Assembly (NCBI GenBank): GCA_963831385.1
Contig: CAWHPW010000021.1
Location: forward strand, 81,704 to 145,703
Source: JACVRX01 sp963831385
GTDB lineage: Bacteria > Actinomycetota > Actinomycetes > Jiangellales > Jiangellaceae
Length of the DNA: 64,000 nt
Direction of reading: 5' to 3'
Positions within the stretch are counted from its first letter, which is position 1. Each line of letters opens with the position of its first letter. The notes under the pieces were generated by a model. That model was not told the DNA's origin. It searched no databases and saw only the letters and a program-made list of their open reading frames with translations. The translations under genes were made by a program, and so were the position numbers. This document shows positions 47,177 to 55,073 of this stretch, in pieces.

Positions 47177-47862
47177 GTGGCGACGACCAGGCTGTCGAAC
47201 CCGCTCGCGCTTGCGGTGCTGACAATGCTCTACGAACGCCCGATGCACCCGTACGAGATGTCGACGACGCTGCGCGTACGGAACAAGGAAGACAGCATCA
47301 AGCTCAACTACGGCTCCTTGTACTCCGTCGTCGCCGCGCTGGAGAAGCGAGGCTTTATCGAGGTCCAAGAGACGGTGCGCGAGGGCAAACGTCCGGAGCG
47401 CACGATCTACGCCATCACCGAGGCCGGCAAGGCGAAGATGATCGATTGGCTGAGCGAACTGCTCAGCGTGCCGCGGAAGGAATTCACCGACTTCGAGGCG
47501 GCCCTCTCACTGACTGGCGCGCTTCCGCCGGACGACGTGCTGCGGCTGCTCCAGATGCGGCTGCAAGCGCTGGAGATGCGACGTCGCTCCATGGACGCCG
47601 TGGTCGCCGGCCTGCCGGCGACCTTCCCCGGATCTTCCTCATCGAGTCCGAGTTCCAGTCGGCGCTGCTGGACGCCGAGATCGAGTTCGTCCGGAGCCTG
47701 ATCCGCGACATGCGCACGGGTGAGCTCAGCGGCCTGGCACCGTGGCGGCGGCTGCATGAGCTGCGCGTCACCGACCTCCCGCAGGAGAAGATCGACGCGA
47801 TGTTGCGCGCTGAGTTCCCCGACGAGATGAGCTGGCAGGAGGAGATGCCCATGGGCCGCTGA
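47177..47862 (+). CDS. PadR-family transcriptional regulator, frameshifted
   Basis: The corrected protein has about 229 residues. The winged helix reads LALAVLTMLYERPMHPYEMS, LNYGSLYSVVAALEKRGFIE and RTIYAITEAGKAKMIDWLSE, the standard PadR N-domain. One missing base near 47618 shifts the frame before LPRIFLIESEFQSALLDAEI, part of the C-terminal helical dimerisation domain. PadR proteins commonly repress neighbouring ABC drug exporters; one starts 164 nt downstream. GTG 47177 is preferred; GTG 47165 is also open. Confidence 0.85.
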
Positions 47863-48026
47863 TGAACGACCCCCGACCGGTGCGCGAACACCAAGGTCAG
47901 GGGTCGCCCGAACCCCGAGTCGTGCCCGTGCACAGGCGTGGACCCAAGGCCCGCAACGACAGGATATCCACGGCCGGTGCCCGGCGCCCGACTCCTTCCA
48001 CCCCACGTGTGCGGAAGGAGCGCATC

Positions 48027-49079
48027 GTGACACCCAGTCAACCCATAACAGTCGGCCCGCAGGCACCTGAGCTGTCTCGCGGGCAGGACCCCGCCGTCGA
48101 AGTCGACGGCTTGGTCAAGACCTACGGCAGCGGCGCCAAGGCCGTTACCGCGCTTGCCGGTATCAGCTTCACGGTCCCGGCTGGATCAGTGTTCGGCCTG
48201 CTCGGGCCCAATGGCGCGGGCAAGTCGACCACCGTCAAGATCCTGACCACACTTACCAGAGCCGACGCCGGGACCGCCCGGGTCGCCGGCCTGGACGTCC
48301 ATCGCGACGCGTCGAGCGTGCGGCGTGCGATCGGGTACGTCTCGCAGAAGCCCGGGTTCGACCCACTCGGCACCGGGCGGGAGAACCTCGTACTGCAGGG
48401 CCGCATCCACGGGTTGTCCAGCCGAGACGCACTGCGCCGCGCCGACGAGCTGCTCGTGCGGTTCGGGCTGACCGACGCGGCGAACCGGCTCACTGGCAAG
48501 TGGTCGGGTGGGATGCAGCGCAAGCTCGATGTCGCCATGGGGCTGATCCACCGTCCGCAGGTGCTGTTCCTTGACGAGCCGACCACCGGCCTGGATCCGG
48601 AAGCGCGCAGCGAGATGTGGGCGGAGATATCGGGCCTCGCCCAGGACGACGGGCTCACCGTGCTGCTAACGACGCACTACCTGGAGGAGGCGGACAACCT
48701 CGCTGACCAGCTGGTCATCATCGACCGGGGCCGAATCGTCGCAGCCGGCACTCCAGATGATCTGAAGAGCCGGCTCAAGGGCGACACCGTGCATATCCAG
48801 CTCGCCAACACCGACACAAGCGCCGCCGTGCAGCGGTTGCTCGACTCGATTCCAGGCGTGCGCCAGGTCGTCGTCGACGGCGCCGGCTTGCGGGCGCAGG
48901 TTGCTGACGGCGCCGCGGCGCTACCCACCGTCCTCTCCACGTTGGATGGCGCGGGCGTCGAATTGGCCGCGGTCACGGTGGCCCGGCCATCGCTGGACGA
49001 CGTCTATCTCCGGTACGCCGGACGTTCATTCCGCCACGCGGACGACGCCGCGGCGGACGACACAAAGAAGGTGGCGTGA
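48027..49079 (+). CDS. DrrA-type ABC exporter ATP-binding protein
   Basis: This 350-residue nucleotide-binding protein belongs to the DrrA daunorubicin-resistance type. It shows Walker A LLGPNGAGKSTTVKILTTL, a Q-loop in IGYVSQKPGFDPLGTGRENL, the signature KWSGGMQRKLDVAMGLIHRP, Walker B VLFLDEPTTGLDP and the H-loop TTHYLEEADNLADQ. The C-terminal DUF4162-like domain ends YLRYAGRSF. The GTG at 48027 has GGAAGGAG 6 nt upstream. The permease gene overlaps its stop. Confidence 0.92.
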   Translation: MTPSQPITVGPQAPELSRGQDPAVEVDGLVKTYGSGAKAVTALAGISFTVPAGSVFGLLGPNGAGKSTTVKILTTLTRADAGTARVAGLDVHRDASSVRRAIGYVSQKPGFDPLGTGRENLVLQGRIHGLSSRDALRRADELLVRFGLTDAANRLTGKWSGGMQRKLDVAMGLIHRPQVLFLDEPTTGLDPEARSEMWAEISGLAQDDGLTVLLTTHYLEEADNLADQLVIIDRGRIVAAGTPDDLKSRLKGDTVHIQLANTDTSAAVQRLLDSIPGVRQVVVDGAGLRAQVADGAAALPTVLSTLDGAGVELAAVTVARPSLDDVYLRYAGRSFRHADDAAADDTKKVA

Positions 49080-49882
49080 TGACATCCCTCCCCGTAGCGC
49101 CACACCGCGCGACCTCCCTCTCGCACTCCTGGCAACTCACCGTGCGGTCGCTGCGCACTCTCGCCCGACAGCCGATCTACCTCGTGTTCACGCTGATCCA
49201 GCCGATGATCTGGCTACTGCTGTTCGGTGAGCTGTTCCAGAACGTAGTCTCGCTGCCGGGTTTCGGGGACCAGTCCTACCTGGAGTACCTCACCCCCGGC
49301 GTCGTGGTGATGACCGCAATGTTTTCAGCCGGATGGGCCGGCACCTCGTTCATCCAGGACATGAACCGGGGTGTCATGGACCGCTACCTCACCTCGCCGG
49401 TGAGCCGCGGAGCGCTGATCAGCGGATCGCTCGCCCACCAGGCGGTGACCACTGTGATCCAGTCGTCCATAGTGCTCGGCGCGGGGCTGCTAGCGGGTGC
49501 CCGTTACGCCGGCGGGCTGGTTGGCGGGACGGTCGTCGTGGCGTGTGCCGTGCTGCTCGCGCTGATCTTCGCCGCCCTCTCCGACGCGGTCGCGCTGGTG
49601 ACTCGGCAGCAGGAAGCGCTTATCGGCGTCTCCCAGTTCCTCACCCTGCCGCTGACCTTCCTCTCATCGGTGATGATGGCCCCCGCCCAGATGCCGGAGT
49701 GGGTCGCCGACGTGGCGCGATTCAACCCGGTCGACTGGGCAGCCGTAGCCAGTCGCGAAGCGTTGTCGGCGGAACCAGACTGGGACGCCGTGCTCCTCAG
49801 GGTCGCGCTGCTATTCGCGCTGGCCGTCGTGATGTCGTGGGTCGCCACCAGGGCATTCCGCGTGTACCAGCGAGCGGCCTGA
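49079..49882 (+). CDS. DrrB-type ABC-2 exporter permease
   Basis: This permease of 267 residues has six membrane helices. ABC-2 membrane motifs are QPIYLVFTLIQPMIWLLLFG, EYLTPGVVVMTAMFSAGWAG and LTLPLTFLSSVMMAPAQMPE with a following FNPVDWAA. With the preceding ATPase it would form a PadR-controlled efflux pump for drug-like compounds. ATG 49079 overlaps the ATPase stop; GTG 49076 is an alternative. A strong hairpin follows. Confidence 0.9.
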   Translation: MTSLPVAPHRATSLSHSWQLTVRSLRTLARQPIYLVFTLIQPMIWLLLFGELFQNVVSLPGFGDQSYLEYLTPGVVVMTAMFSAGWAGTSFIQDMNRGVMDRYLTSPVSRGALISGSLAHQAVTTVIQSSIVLGAGLLAGARYAGGLVGGTVVVACAVLLALIFAALSDAVALVTRQQEALIGVSQFLTLPLTFLSSVMMAPAQMPEWVADVARFNPVDWAAVASREALSAEPDWDAVLLRVALLFALAVVMSWVATRAFRVYQRAA

Positions 49883-49900
49883 CCCTCGCCCGATCGACGG

Positions 49901-49930
49901 GGTTTGGTGTCGCTCCGGGGACACCAAACC
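49901..49930 (+). terminator. Hairpin terminator after the DrrAB-type operon
   Basis: GGTTTGGTGTC (49901-49911) pairs perfectly with GACACCAAACC (49920-49930), with an 8-nt loop. It starts 19 nt after the permease stop. The following 245 nt up to the convergent MocR stop hold nothing else I can support. Confidence 0.7.
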
Positions 49931-50175
49931 TTCGTCGGTCAGCACGCGGCGAACCTGGTGACTGTGAGGGCAACCGACAATCCTCGCCGGTGACCCGGCC
50001 GCCGAGCCAGCGCACTCCCAGCGCCGAAGCCCGCGCACTGACCTCGAAGACCATCGGAGACGGAGGGCGTGCTCCGTCACGGCACGCCGCTTACACACGT
50101 GTCATCGATCCCATATGGGAACCTACCGTCGAGTCCGCGGCATGCCGCAGCCTGTGGGTCGAGATGCCGGTGCCA

Positions 50176-51588
50176 CTACGCGTCTTGTCCCTGCCGCAGT
50201 AGGTCGCTGATGGCCGCGATCCCGCGTCTGATCGCGTCCTGGTTGACGTCTCCGAAGCCGAACACGATCCCCGGCGGCCCCTCGCTGTCCGGTGATCGGT
50301 ATCGACCGAGCCCCTGCAGCCCTACTGAGCGCTGGGCTGCCGCGTAGACGATCCCCGCCTCGTTGGCCCCCTCGGGGAGCTGGACGATGGCGTGGAAACC
50401 AGCGGCGAGGCCCGTCAGCTCGAGGTTGGGAGCGTGCTCGCCGATCGCTGCGACCAGTTCGCTGCGCCGCGCAGCATAGACGCTGCGCATGCGGCGCAGA
50501 TGGCGATCGAACCGGCCCGACTCGATCAGCCGAGCCAAGGCGATCTGGTTGAGGGTCGGCGACCCGCGGTCGTTCCGGTGCTTCTCCTCGACGATCCGTG
50601 CCCGCAAGTGCCGAGGAGCCAGCACCCAACCCAGTCTGATCGCGGGAGCGAGAGACTTGCTGACCGATCCGACACTCACGACGCGATCCGCTGCCAGTCC
50701 CTGGAGTGACCCAACGGGCTGCTTGTCGTAGCGGAATTCCGAGTCGTAGTCGTCCTCGATCACCACCCCGCTCACCTGCTCGGCCCACTGCAGCAGTGCC
50801 AGCCGCCGCTCAGGGGTGAGGACCACGCCTGTTGGGGTCTGGTGGGCCGGTGTGACGATGACCGCGGTCGCCTTCGTCCTGGCGAGCTCGTCGACGACCA
50901 GGCCGCGGTCATCGACGGGAACGAAGACCGGGTTCAGGCCCGCCCGCTCGACGAGGATAGGCATGTCCAGGTGCCCCGGGTCCTCGACGGCGACCGAGAT
51001 GGCGCCCGCGGCTCGCAGTGCAGCCAAGGTGAGGGCGGTGCCTTGGGAGAACCCGCTGCAGATCACCACGTCGTCCGCGCCTGCGAATGCGCCGCGAACA
51101 CGTTGCAGATACGACGCGATGACCGCTCGCAGCATGATCGAACCCTGGGGATCGCCGTACCCCATGTCACGGGCGGAGGCCGTGCGGGTGGCCTCCCCAC
51201 ATGCCCACAACCAGTCGCGCCCCGGGAAGCTGTTCAGGTCGGGGCGTCCCGGTGCGAAGTCGATCTCCATCCTTGCGGCAGGCATGGGCTTTGGTGATGT
51301 GACGCCGGTCGCCTGTGGTATGAACGCGACCCGCGTCGCCGAGCCGCCGATGGCGCGCAGGTAACCCTCGGCCTCCAACTGCTCATAACTCGCCTGCACC
51401 AGGCCACGGGAGACGCCAAGGTCCACCGCGAGCTTTCGTGACGAGGGCAACCGCTCACCGGTCTGCAGACGTCCGTCTCGGACCCCTGTTCGCAGTGCGT
51501 TCTGCAGCTGCGAGCCCAGCGTCTCAAGGCTCTGGCGATCCAGCTGGATGAAGACGTCCGCGCCTAAACCGGACCACTCAACTGCCAT
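50176..51588 (-). CDS. MocR/GntR-family regulator with aminotransferase domain
   Basis: This regulator has 470 residues. A GntR winged helix (LPSSRKLAVDLGVSRGLVQA, SYEQLEAEGYLRAIGGSATR) is fused to a fold-type I PLP domain with VVIEDDYDSEFRYDKQPVGS and the PLP lysine in VSVGSVSKSLAPAIRLGWVL. MocR proteins sense PLP-linked amines or amino acids (PdxR, TauR, GabR). It is divergent, 67 nt apart, from a cysteine-dioxygenase-like gene, suggesting control of sulfur amino acid or taurine-type metabolism. Confidence 0.9.
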   Translation of the reverse strand: MAVEWSGLGADVFIQLDRQSLETLGSQLQNALRTGVRDGRLQTGERLPSSRKLAVDLGVSRGLVQASYEQLEAEGYLRAIGGSATRVAFIPQATGVTSPKPMPAARMEIDFAPGRPDLNSFPGRDWLWACGEATRTASARDMGYGDPQGSIMLRAVIASYLQRVRGAFAGADDVVICSGFSQGTALTLAALRAAGAISVAVEDPGHLDMPILVERAGLNPVFVPVDDRGLVVDELARTKATAVIVTPAHQTPTGVVLTPERRLALLQWAEQVSGVVIEDDYDSEFRYDKQPVGSLQGLAADRVVSVGSVSKSLAPAIRLGWVLAPRHLRARIVEEKHRNDRGSPTLNQIALARLIESGRFDRHLRRMRSVYAARRSELVAAIGEHAPNLELTGLAAGFHAIVQLPEGANEAGIVYAAAQRSVGLQGLGRYRSPDSEGPPGIVFGFGDVNQDAIRRGIAAISDLLRQGQDA

Positions 51589-51655
51589 GAAACTGGACCT
51601 TACACAGAGCCACCTCCCGGCCTAGCGTCGTATCAACCAACCCTTGGGACACCTG

Positions 51656-52243
51656 ATGCAAGCCATGCAAATCACTTCTGGTGCTACCGCGACCGGTCCG
51701 GAAACGCTCTCCCCGCTGGCACGCATGTACACCGCGATCCGCGCCGCAACCCGAGTCCCGGCCGACTGGCAGACCGTGGTCGACGCCGTGGTCGCCGATC
51801 TGAGCGGTCAGCTCCCCCCGGCCGACGACGTCCTGCGGGAGATCCCGGCCCGAGCACGCGGAGGGATTGACCGAAGCCAGATACTTCACGTCGAGCCCGA
51901 CAGCAGCTTCTCCGTCGTCGCGCTCATCTCCCGGCCCGGGCAGGCGACCAGCGTGCACGACCACACGACCTGGTGCGCGGTCGCTGTCATCGCCGGCACG
52001 GAGTACGAGGAGCGGTTCGGTCTCGACGGGAGCGGCCGCACCCTGCTGTTGACGGGCACCCGCACCGACCAGGCGGGGACGGTGAGCGGCTTCGCCCCTC
52101 CCGGCGACATCCATCGGGTCACCAACTCTGGCACGACGGTCGGCGTGTCCCTACACGTGTACGGCACCGATATCGGCCGGATAGGGAACAGCGTCCGCCG
52201 CACCTACGACCTACCCATCGTCGACCCGAACGAAATCGACTGA
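51656..52243 (+). CDS. Cysteine dioxygenase-family thiol dioxygenase
   Basis: This 195-residue cupin Fe(II) enzyme oxidises cysteine or a similar thiol to a sulfinate. The ligand set is visible: HDH in ATSVHDHTTWCAVAVIAGT (including the Cys position) and a third His in PPGDIHRVTNSG. The segment TEYEERFGLDG matches the family loop. 3-Mercaptopropionate could be the substrate instead of cysteine. It is divergent from the MocR regulator and 14 nt upstream of a DHFR-like gene on the same strand. Confidence 0.85.
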   Translation: MQAMQITSGATATGPETLSPLARMYTAIRAATRVPADWQTVVDAVVADLSGQLPPADDVLREIPARARGGIDRSQILHVEPDSSFSVVALISRPGQATSVHDHTTWCAVAVIAGTEYEERFGLDGSGRTLLLTGTRTDQAGTVSGFAPPGDIHRVTNSGTTVGVSLHVYGTDIGRIGNSVRRTYDLPIVDPNEID

Positions 52244-52257
52244 AGAGAGGATCGATC

Positions 52258-52863
52258 ATGTCCACCGCAGCGACCCCGCAGCGCATCGACGCAACGCAAA
52301 AGGCAGACACGAGACGGCAGACCGCCGCAGGCAAGGTGCTCTGGCACTTCACGATGTCGCTGGACGGGTTCGTGGCGAGGCCGAACCACGCGATGGACTG
52401 GATGACCAAGATCTCGTTCCGCCCCGGCCTTGTCGAGGAGTACACGGAGACGACCGGCGCCGTGCTGGGAGGTCGGGATGGCTTCGATGCCTACCCCGAC
52501 GTCAGCCTTATCTACGGCGGCGCATGGCAGGGGCCGGTGTTCGTCCTCACGCACCATCCCGAAGACGCGCAGCCCGCCGACGGCGTGACCTTCCTGAACT
52601 GCGACGTGGCCGAAGCGGTCCGGATCGGGCTTGCGGCCGCCGGCCGCAAGAACCTCGAGGTCTTCTCGCCCACGATCGGCCGACAGCTCCTCGAGTGCGG
52701 ACTGATCGACGAGATCGACCTGCACATCGCGCCAGTGCTGCTCGGCGACGGGATCCGGCTGTTCGACAACCCAGGGGGCACCCCCGTGCGACTCGAGTTG
52801 CTCAACAGCGATGATCCCTCGGCCGCAGTGAACGTGCGTTACCACCCGGTCGCGACCAGGTAG
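52258..52863 (+). CDS. Dihydrofolate reductase/RibD-like protein
   Basis: This protein of 201 residues has an N-terminal extension of about 25, then KVLWHFTMSLDGFVARPNHA, TGAVLGGRDGFDAYPDVSLI, NLEVFSPTIGRQLLECGLID and EIDLHIAPVLLGDGIRLFD. It has the same fold as the gene at 34556 but is clearly diverged; the GSQAAQQ loop of that protein is replaced by PTIGRQL. The ATG at 52258 has GAGAGG upstream. It is likely co-transcribed with the thiol dioxygenase. Confidence 0.85.
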   Translation: MSTAATPQRIDATQKADTRRQTAAGKVLWHFTMSLDGFVARPNHAMDWMTKISFRPGLVEEYTETTGAVLGGRDGFDAYPDVSLIYGGAWQGPVFVLTHHPEDAQPADGVTFLNCDVAEAVRIGLAAAGRKNLEVFSPTIGRQLLECGLIDEIDLHIAPVLLGDGIRLFDNPGGTPVRLELLNSDDPSAAVNVRYHPVATR

Positions 52864-53110
52864 ATCAGAGCAGATGTCTGCCACGGACCGAACCGTGGCG
52901 AAGCTTTTCCACAAGCACCACGGGTGCCTCGCCGAGCCGGACGAGCCCGGCCTCGAGCTTGCGCTGCTCGGCCACGACCGCTCGTACACCGGGCGGTCGG
53001 TCGGCGGCGACCGAACGACAAGTGGTGGTGTCTCTTACTTAGCTCACATGCGCATTTTGGGAGACCGAGCAGAACTATTACACGGACATTCGCGGATCGT
53101 TGGACGCCCG

Positions 53111-53325
53111 TGACCGATATCAGCATGCAGCGGCTCCCCGAGCTGGTTCGGGTTCTCCCGGTCCGTCAGATCCCACAGACGGACCTCGGCGTGCTGAACG
53201 CCACCGATGGTGGCCAGCGTGCGGCCATGCGGATCGAACGCCGCCCCTACAGAGCCGCCGGTCACGGTCAGCGGCTTCCCGAGCTGGGTTGGGTTCTCCC
53301 GGTCGGACAGGTCCCGCAGGATCCA
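53111..53325 (-). pseudogene. Fragment of a WD40-repeat protein
   Basis: About 70 codons read as two consecutive WD40 blades: LRDLSDRENPTQLGKPLTVT, GGSVGAAFDPHGRTLATIGG and VRLWDLTDRENPNQLGEPL. There is no start, and the sequence stops matching on both sides. The parent would be a large NACHT/kinase/TIR-type WD40 protein of actinomycetes. It lies beside a truncated lipoprotein gene, marking a recombination junction. Confidence 0.6.
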
Positions 53326-53359
53326 TCAGAAAGCCGAACGACGGAACGTGGGGGTTGTC

Positions 53360-53776
53360 ATGCGTCGGCGTCTGAATATGGCCAACGGGCTGCTCCCGGT
53401 GCTGCTGGTATGCGGACTGGCCGTTGGGGGATGTGCGCAACCCGAAACGCCCGACGCCGGCAAGGACGCAGAAGACAGCACACCTCCAGCTTCACCGACG
53501 GCGACGTCCACAGAGGACGCCGAGCCGACCCACATGCCGGTCGCTGCACTCCCGGCGGACGAGCCGAGTTCGCCGGCGGCGCCGTCCTGTGGCACGCATT
53601 GGGGATCACTGGTGAAGGCGGCACCGGCCGACAACCCGGAGATGGCTGGGAAGTATGCGCTCTACAACGTCAGCGCGGGACGCCATGCCTGCTTCGACCG
53701 GCTGGTGCTGAACTTCACCGGCCCGATTGGCGGCTACTCGGTGGGCTACGTCGACCTGGCGATCAGCGGGACGTGA
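53360..53776 (+). CDS. Lipoprotein with AMIN-like domain, C-terminally truncated
   Basis: This protein has 138 residues. The lipobox signal is MRRRLNMANGLLPVLLVCGL ending VGGCAQ; a Ser/Thr/Pro-rich linker follows, then the start of an AMIN-like domain (HACFDRLVLNFTGPIGGYSV, GYVDLAISGT). Related lipoproteins continue for another 70-100 residues, so this copy ends early at 53776, where the phage-related module begins. It is probably non-functional or a boundary scar. Confidence 0.65.
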   Translation: MRRRLNMANGLLPVLLVCGLAVGGCAQPETPDAGKDAEDSTPPASPTATSTEDAEPTHMPVAALPADEPSSPAAPSCGTHWGSLVKAAPADNPEMAGKYALYNVSAGRHACFDRLVLNFTGPIGGYSVGYVDLAISGT

Positions 53777-53949
53777 CCCGCCTCCGATGCCGGTAGGGAA
53801 TTGTCGAACGCCAGCCTGTCGTAGTCTTTTACACACACCTGTCCACCAAGGGGACAGCCGTCCGCCAGGATCGGCAGGGCAAGCCAGCCGGGGACGTTGC
53901 AGGTCTTCGGCTTCGCCGCGGCCTTCTTCTCGGATTGCCGTCCTGCACA

Positions 53950-54378
53950 TCAGTTCTGGGCGGTGCGAGAGCGGCGGCGGGCAATGATCTTCTCCACCTT
54001 GGACTGAGCCTTCACCTCGGCCAACCCCAACCGAGCACGGGCATCAGGGTCGAAGCCCAACTTGCTGAACAGCTTCATCACCTGATCACGCGCCGCGAGC
54101 GTCAGCTTGATGTCGCGGGCCAGCCGCGCCCGCGTGTAGTCCTCGAGCGCCTCCCGGGCCAGTGCCAACGTCGGGCCATCGGTTTGCCCCAGCCAGTGCA
54201 CACCCTCGGCGAGTACCCGCTCCATCGCATCGGCCGGCGTCAGGTGCCGGATCTCCGGCTCCACGGCCGGAACAGCCGCAAGCGACTCCCGGGTCGGCAG
54301 CGGTCTGCCCCCGGAATCGGTATTCAGGGTCCTTCCGACTCTTCGCTTGGCTTCCAGGGGTTTCCTAGGTGGCGCCAT
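53950..54378 (-). CDS. terS: Phage-type terminase small subunit
   Basis: This protein of 142 residues begins MAPPRKPLEAKRRVGRTLNT followed by DSGGRPLPT, typical of P27-like small terminase subunits that recognise the packaging site. A helical body (LAREALEDYTRARLARDIKL, AARDQVMKLFSKLGFDPDAR, ARLGLAEVKAQSKVEKIIAR) and a basic tail follow. GGAGG lies 5 nt before the ATG. It is preceded by an HNH endonuclease, as in HK97-like packaging modules, but no large terminase gene follows; the sequence to the left is cargo. Confidence 0.78.
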   Translation of the reverse strand: MAPPRKPLEAKRRVGRTLNTDSGGRPLPTRESLAAVPAVEPEIRHLTPADAMERVLAEGVHWLGQTDGPTLALAREALEDYTRARLARDIKLTLAARDQVMKLFSKLGFDPDARARLGLAEVKAQSKVEKIIARRRSRTAQN

Positions 54379-54404
54379 CAGATCCTCCAGTATCAGGCGT
54401 GATC

Positions 54405-54428
54405 TGAGACTTTGCGCGTGCACCTTGG
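54405..54428 (-). repeat. terS leader element shared with 46865-46888
   Basis: The 24 bases TGAGACTTTGCGCGTGCACC plus TTGG match 20 of 24 positions at 46865-46888. In both places the element lies just upstream of a terS-like start on the minus strand (26-40 nt). It could be a regulatory or packaging-related site. Confidence 0.5.
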
Positions 54429-54518
54429 CAGGGCGCGCGCCGGACGCGCGTAGAAAAAACGGACAAATCGGGGAGTATAATTGCCTCTCGGACTGCACAG
54501 GGAGCGACGCGCTCGCGG

Positions 54519-54595
54519 ACTAAAAAGACGGGTCCCCCTCGGAGAGAGAAGTTCACTGGCGGAGGACCGGGACCGGCGCGCACTAAAAAGACGGG
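54519..54595. repeat. Direct repeats ACTAAAAAGACGGG between HNH and terS
   Basis: Two exact 14-bp copies (54519-54532 and 54582-54595) lie 63 bp apart in the 220-bp non-coding gap between the HNH stop and the terS start. In cos-type phages this gap is where the cos/TerS-binding site sits. A packaging-site role is inferred from position. Confidence 0.5.
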
Positions 54596-54598
54596 GCC

Positions 54599-54937
54599 TC
54601 ATGGTCGAGCGCCTCTCGCTGAGTTGCAGCTCTTGCACCTGACCGTGAGCGGTCCGTCTTCACGTCCACCGAGAGCAACCGGTGTCGTGTGGTCAGCGGT
54701 GAGGACGTTCGGCGGTTCGACGGCGTGTGGTTCGCGGTGGTCCCAGCCTTGGCACCACAGACCGTAGGTCGATACCCATTCGTTGACGGCTTCGGCGCGG
54801 CGTCGTATCTCGACGGCGCTGGCGGAGAGGGGGCGCCGTGCCCGCTTGGCCTGTGCCACCTTCGCTGCGCAGCGTGGGCAGCGGCCGCCGAAGGGGATTA
54901 GCCGGCCGCAACCGCCAAGTCAGGGTCTCGGGGTCAT
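54599..54937 (-). CDS. HNH endonuclease (in-frame TGA in N-terminal zinc-binding region)
   Basis: The HNH core is in DHREPHAVEPPNVLTADHTT, PVALGGREDG and VRCKSCNSARG (terminal Cys pair). From ATG 54937 the frame reads MTPRP, TGA (54922-54920), LGGCGRLIPFGGRCPRCAAK, so the TGA replaces what I expect to be the first Cys of a zinc site. Translation could also start at GTG 54859, giving 86 residues without the zinc part. Such HNH proteins assist terminase cleavage in phages with adjacent terS. It is a substitution error or a mildly damaged gene. Confidence 0.72.
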
Positions 54938-54974
54938 GGCCGCGCCCCCTGCTCCGCGCCGAGAAGGCCAGCGG

Positions 54975-55066
54975 TACGGAGGGTTACGGAGGGTCTGCAG
55001 GTTCCTTCCATACGCGCGCGCGCGCGCGCGTGGCGATAAACAGTCAACCCTCCGTAACCCTCCGTA
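54975..55066. other. Candidate replication origin: inverted pair of doubled 10-mers
   Basis: TACGGAGGGT occurs twice in tandem (54975-54994), and its complement ACCCTCCGTA twice in tandem (55047-55066), making a perfect 20-bp inverted repeat around 52 bp. The centre holds an alternating CG tract (55013-55030). The block lies between the primase stop (55074) and the HNH start. Staphylococcal pathogenicity islands have iteron origins directly 3' of the rep gene, so an origin is plausible; a terminator or regulator site is the alternative. Confidence 0.5.
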
Positions 55067-55073
55067 ACCTGTC

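Noticed and set aside
53835..53860. CCTGTCCACC near 53840 as a possible extra att site
   Set aside because: Only about 10 bases match the tRNA end, in inverted orientation, against the exact 45-bp direct repeat at 26793; chance is likely.
54920..54922. TGA in the HNH gene read as selenocysteine
   Set aside because: No SECIS-like hairpin is evident just downstream, no selenocysteine genes are in the window, and a structural zinc Cys is not a known selenocysteine position.
55013..55030. Alternating CG tract considered as a stand-alone Z-DNA or artefact feature
   Set aside because: It lies at the centre of the perfect inverted repeat and is better reported as part of that element; alone it has no interpretable function.
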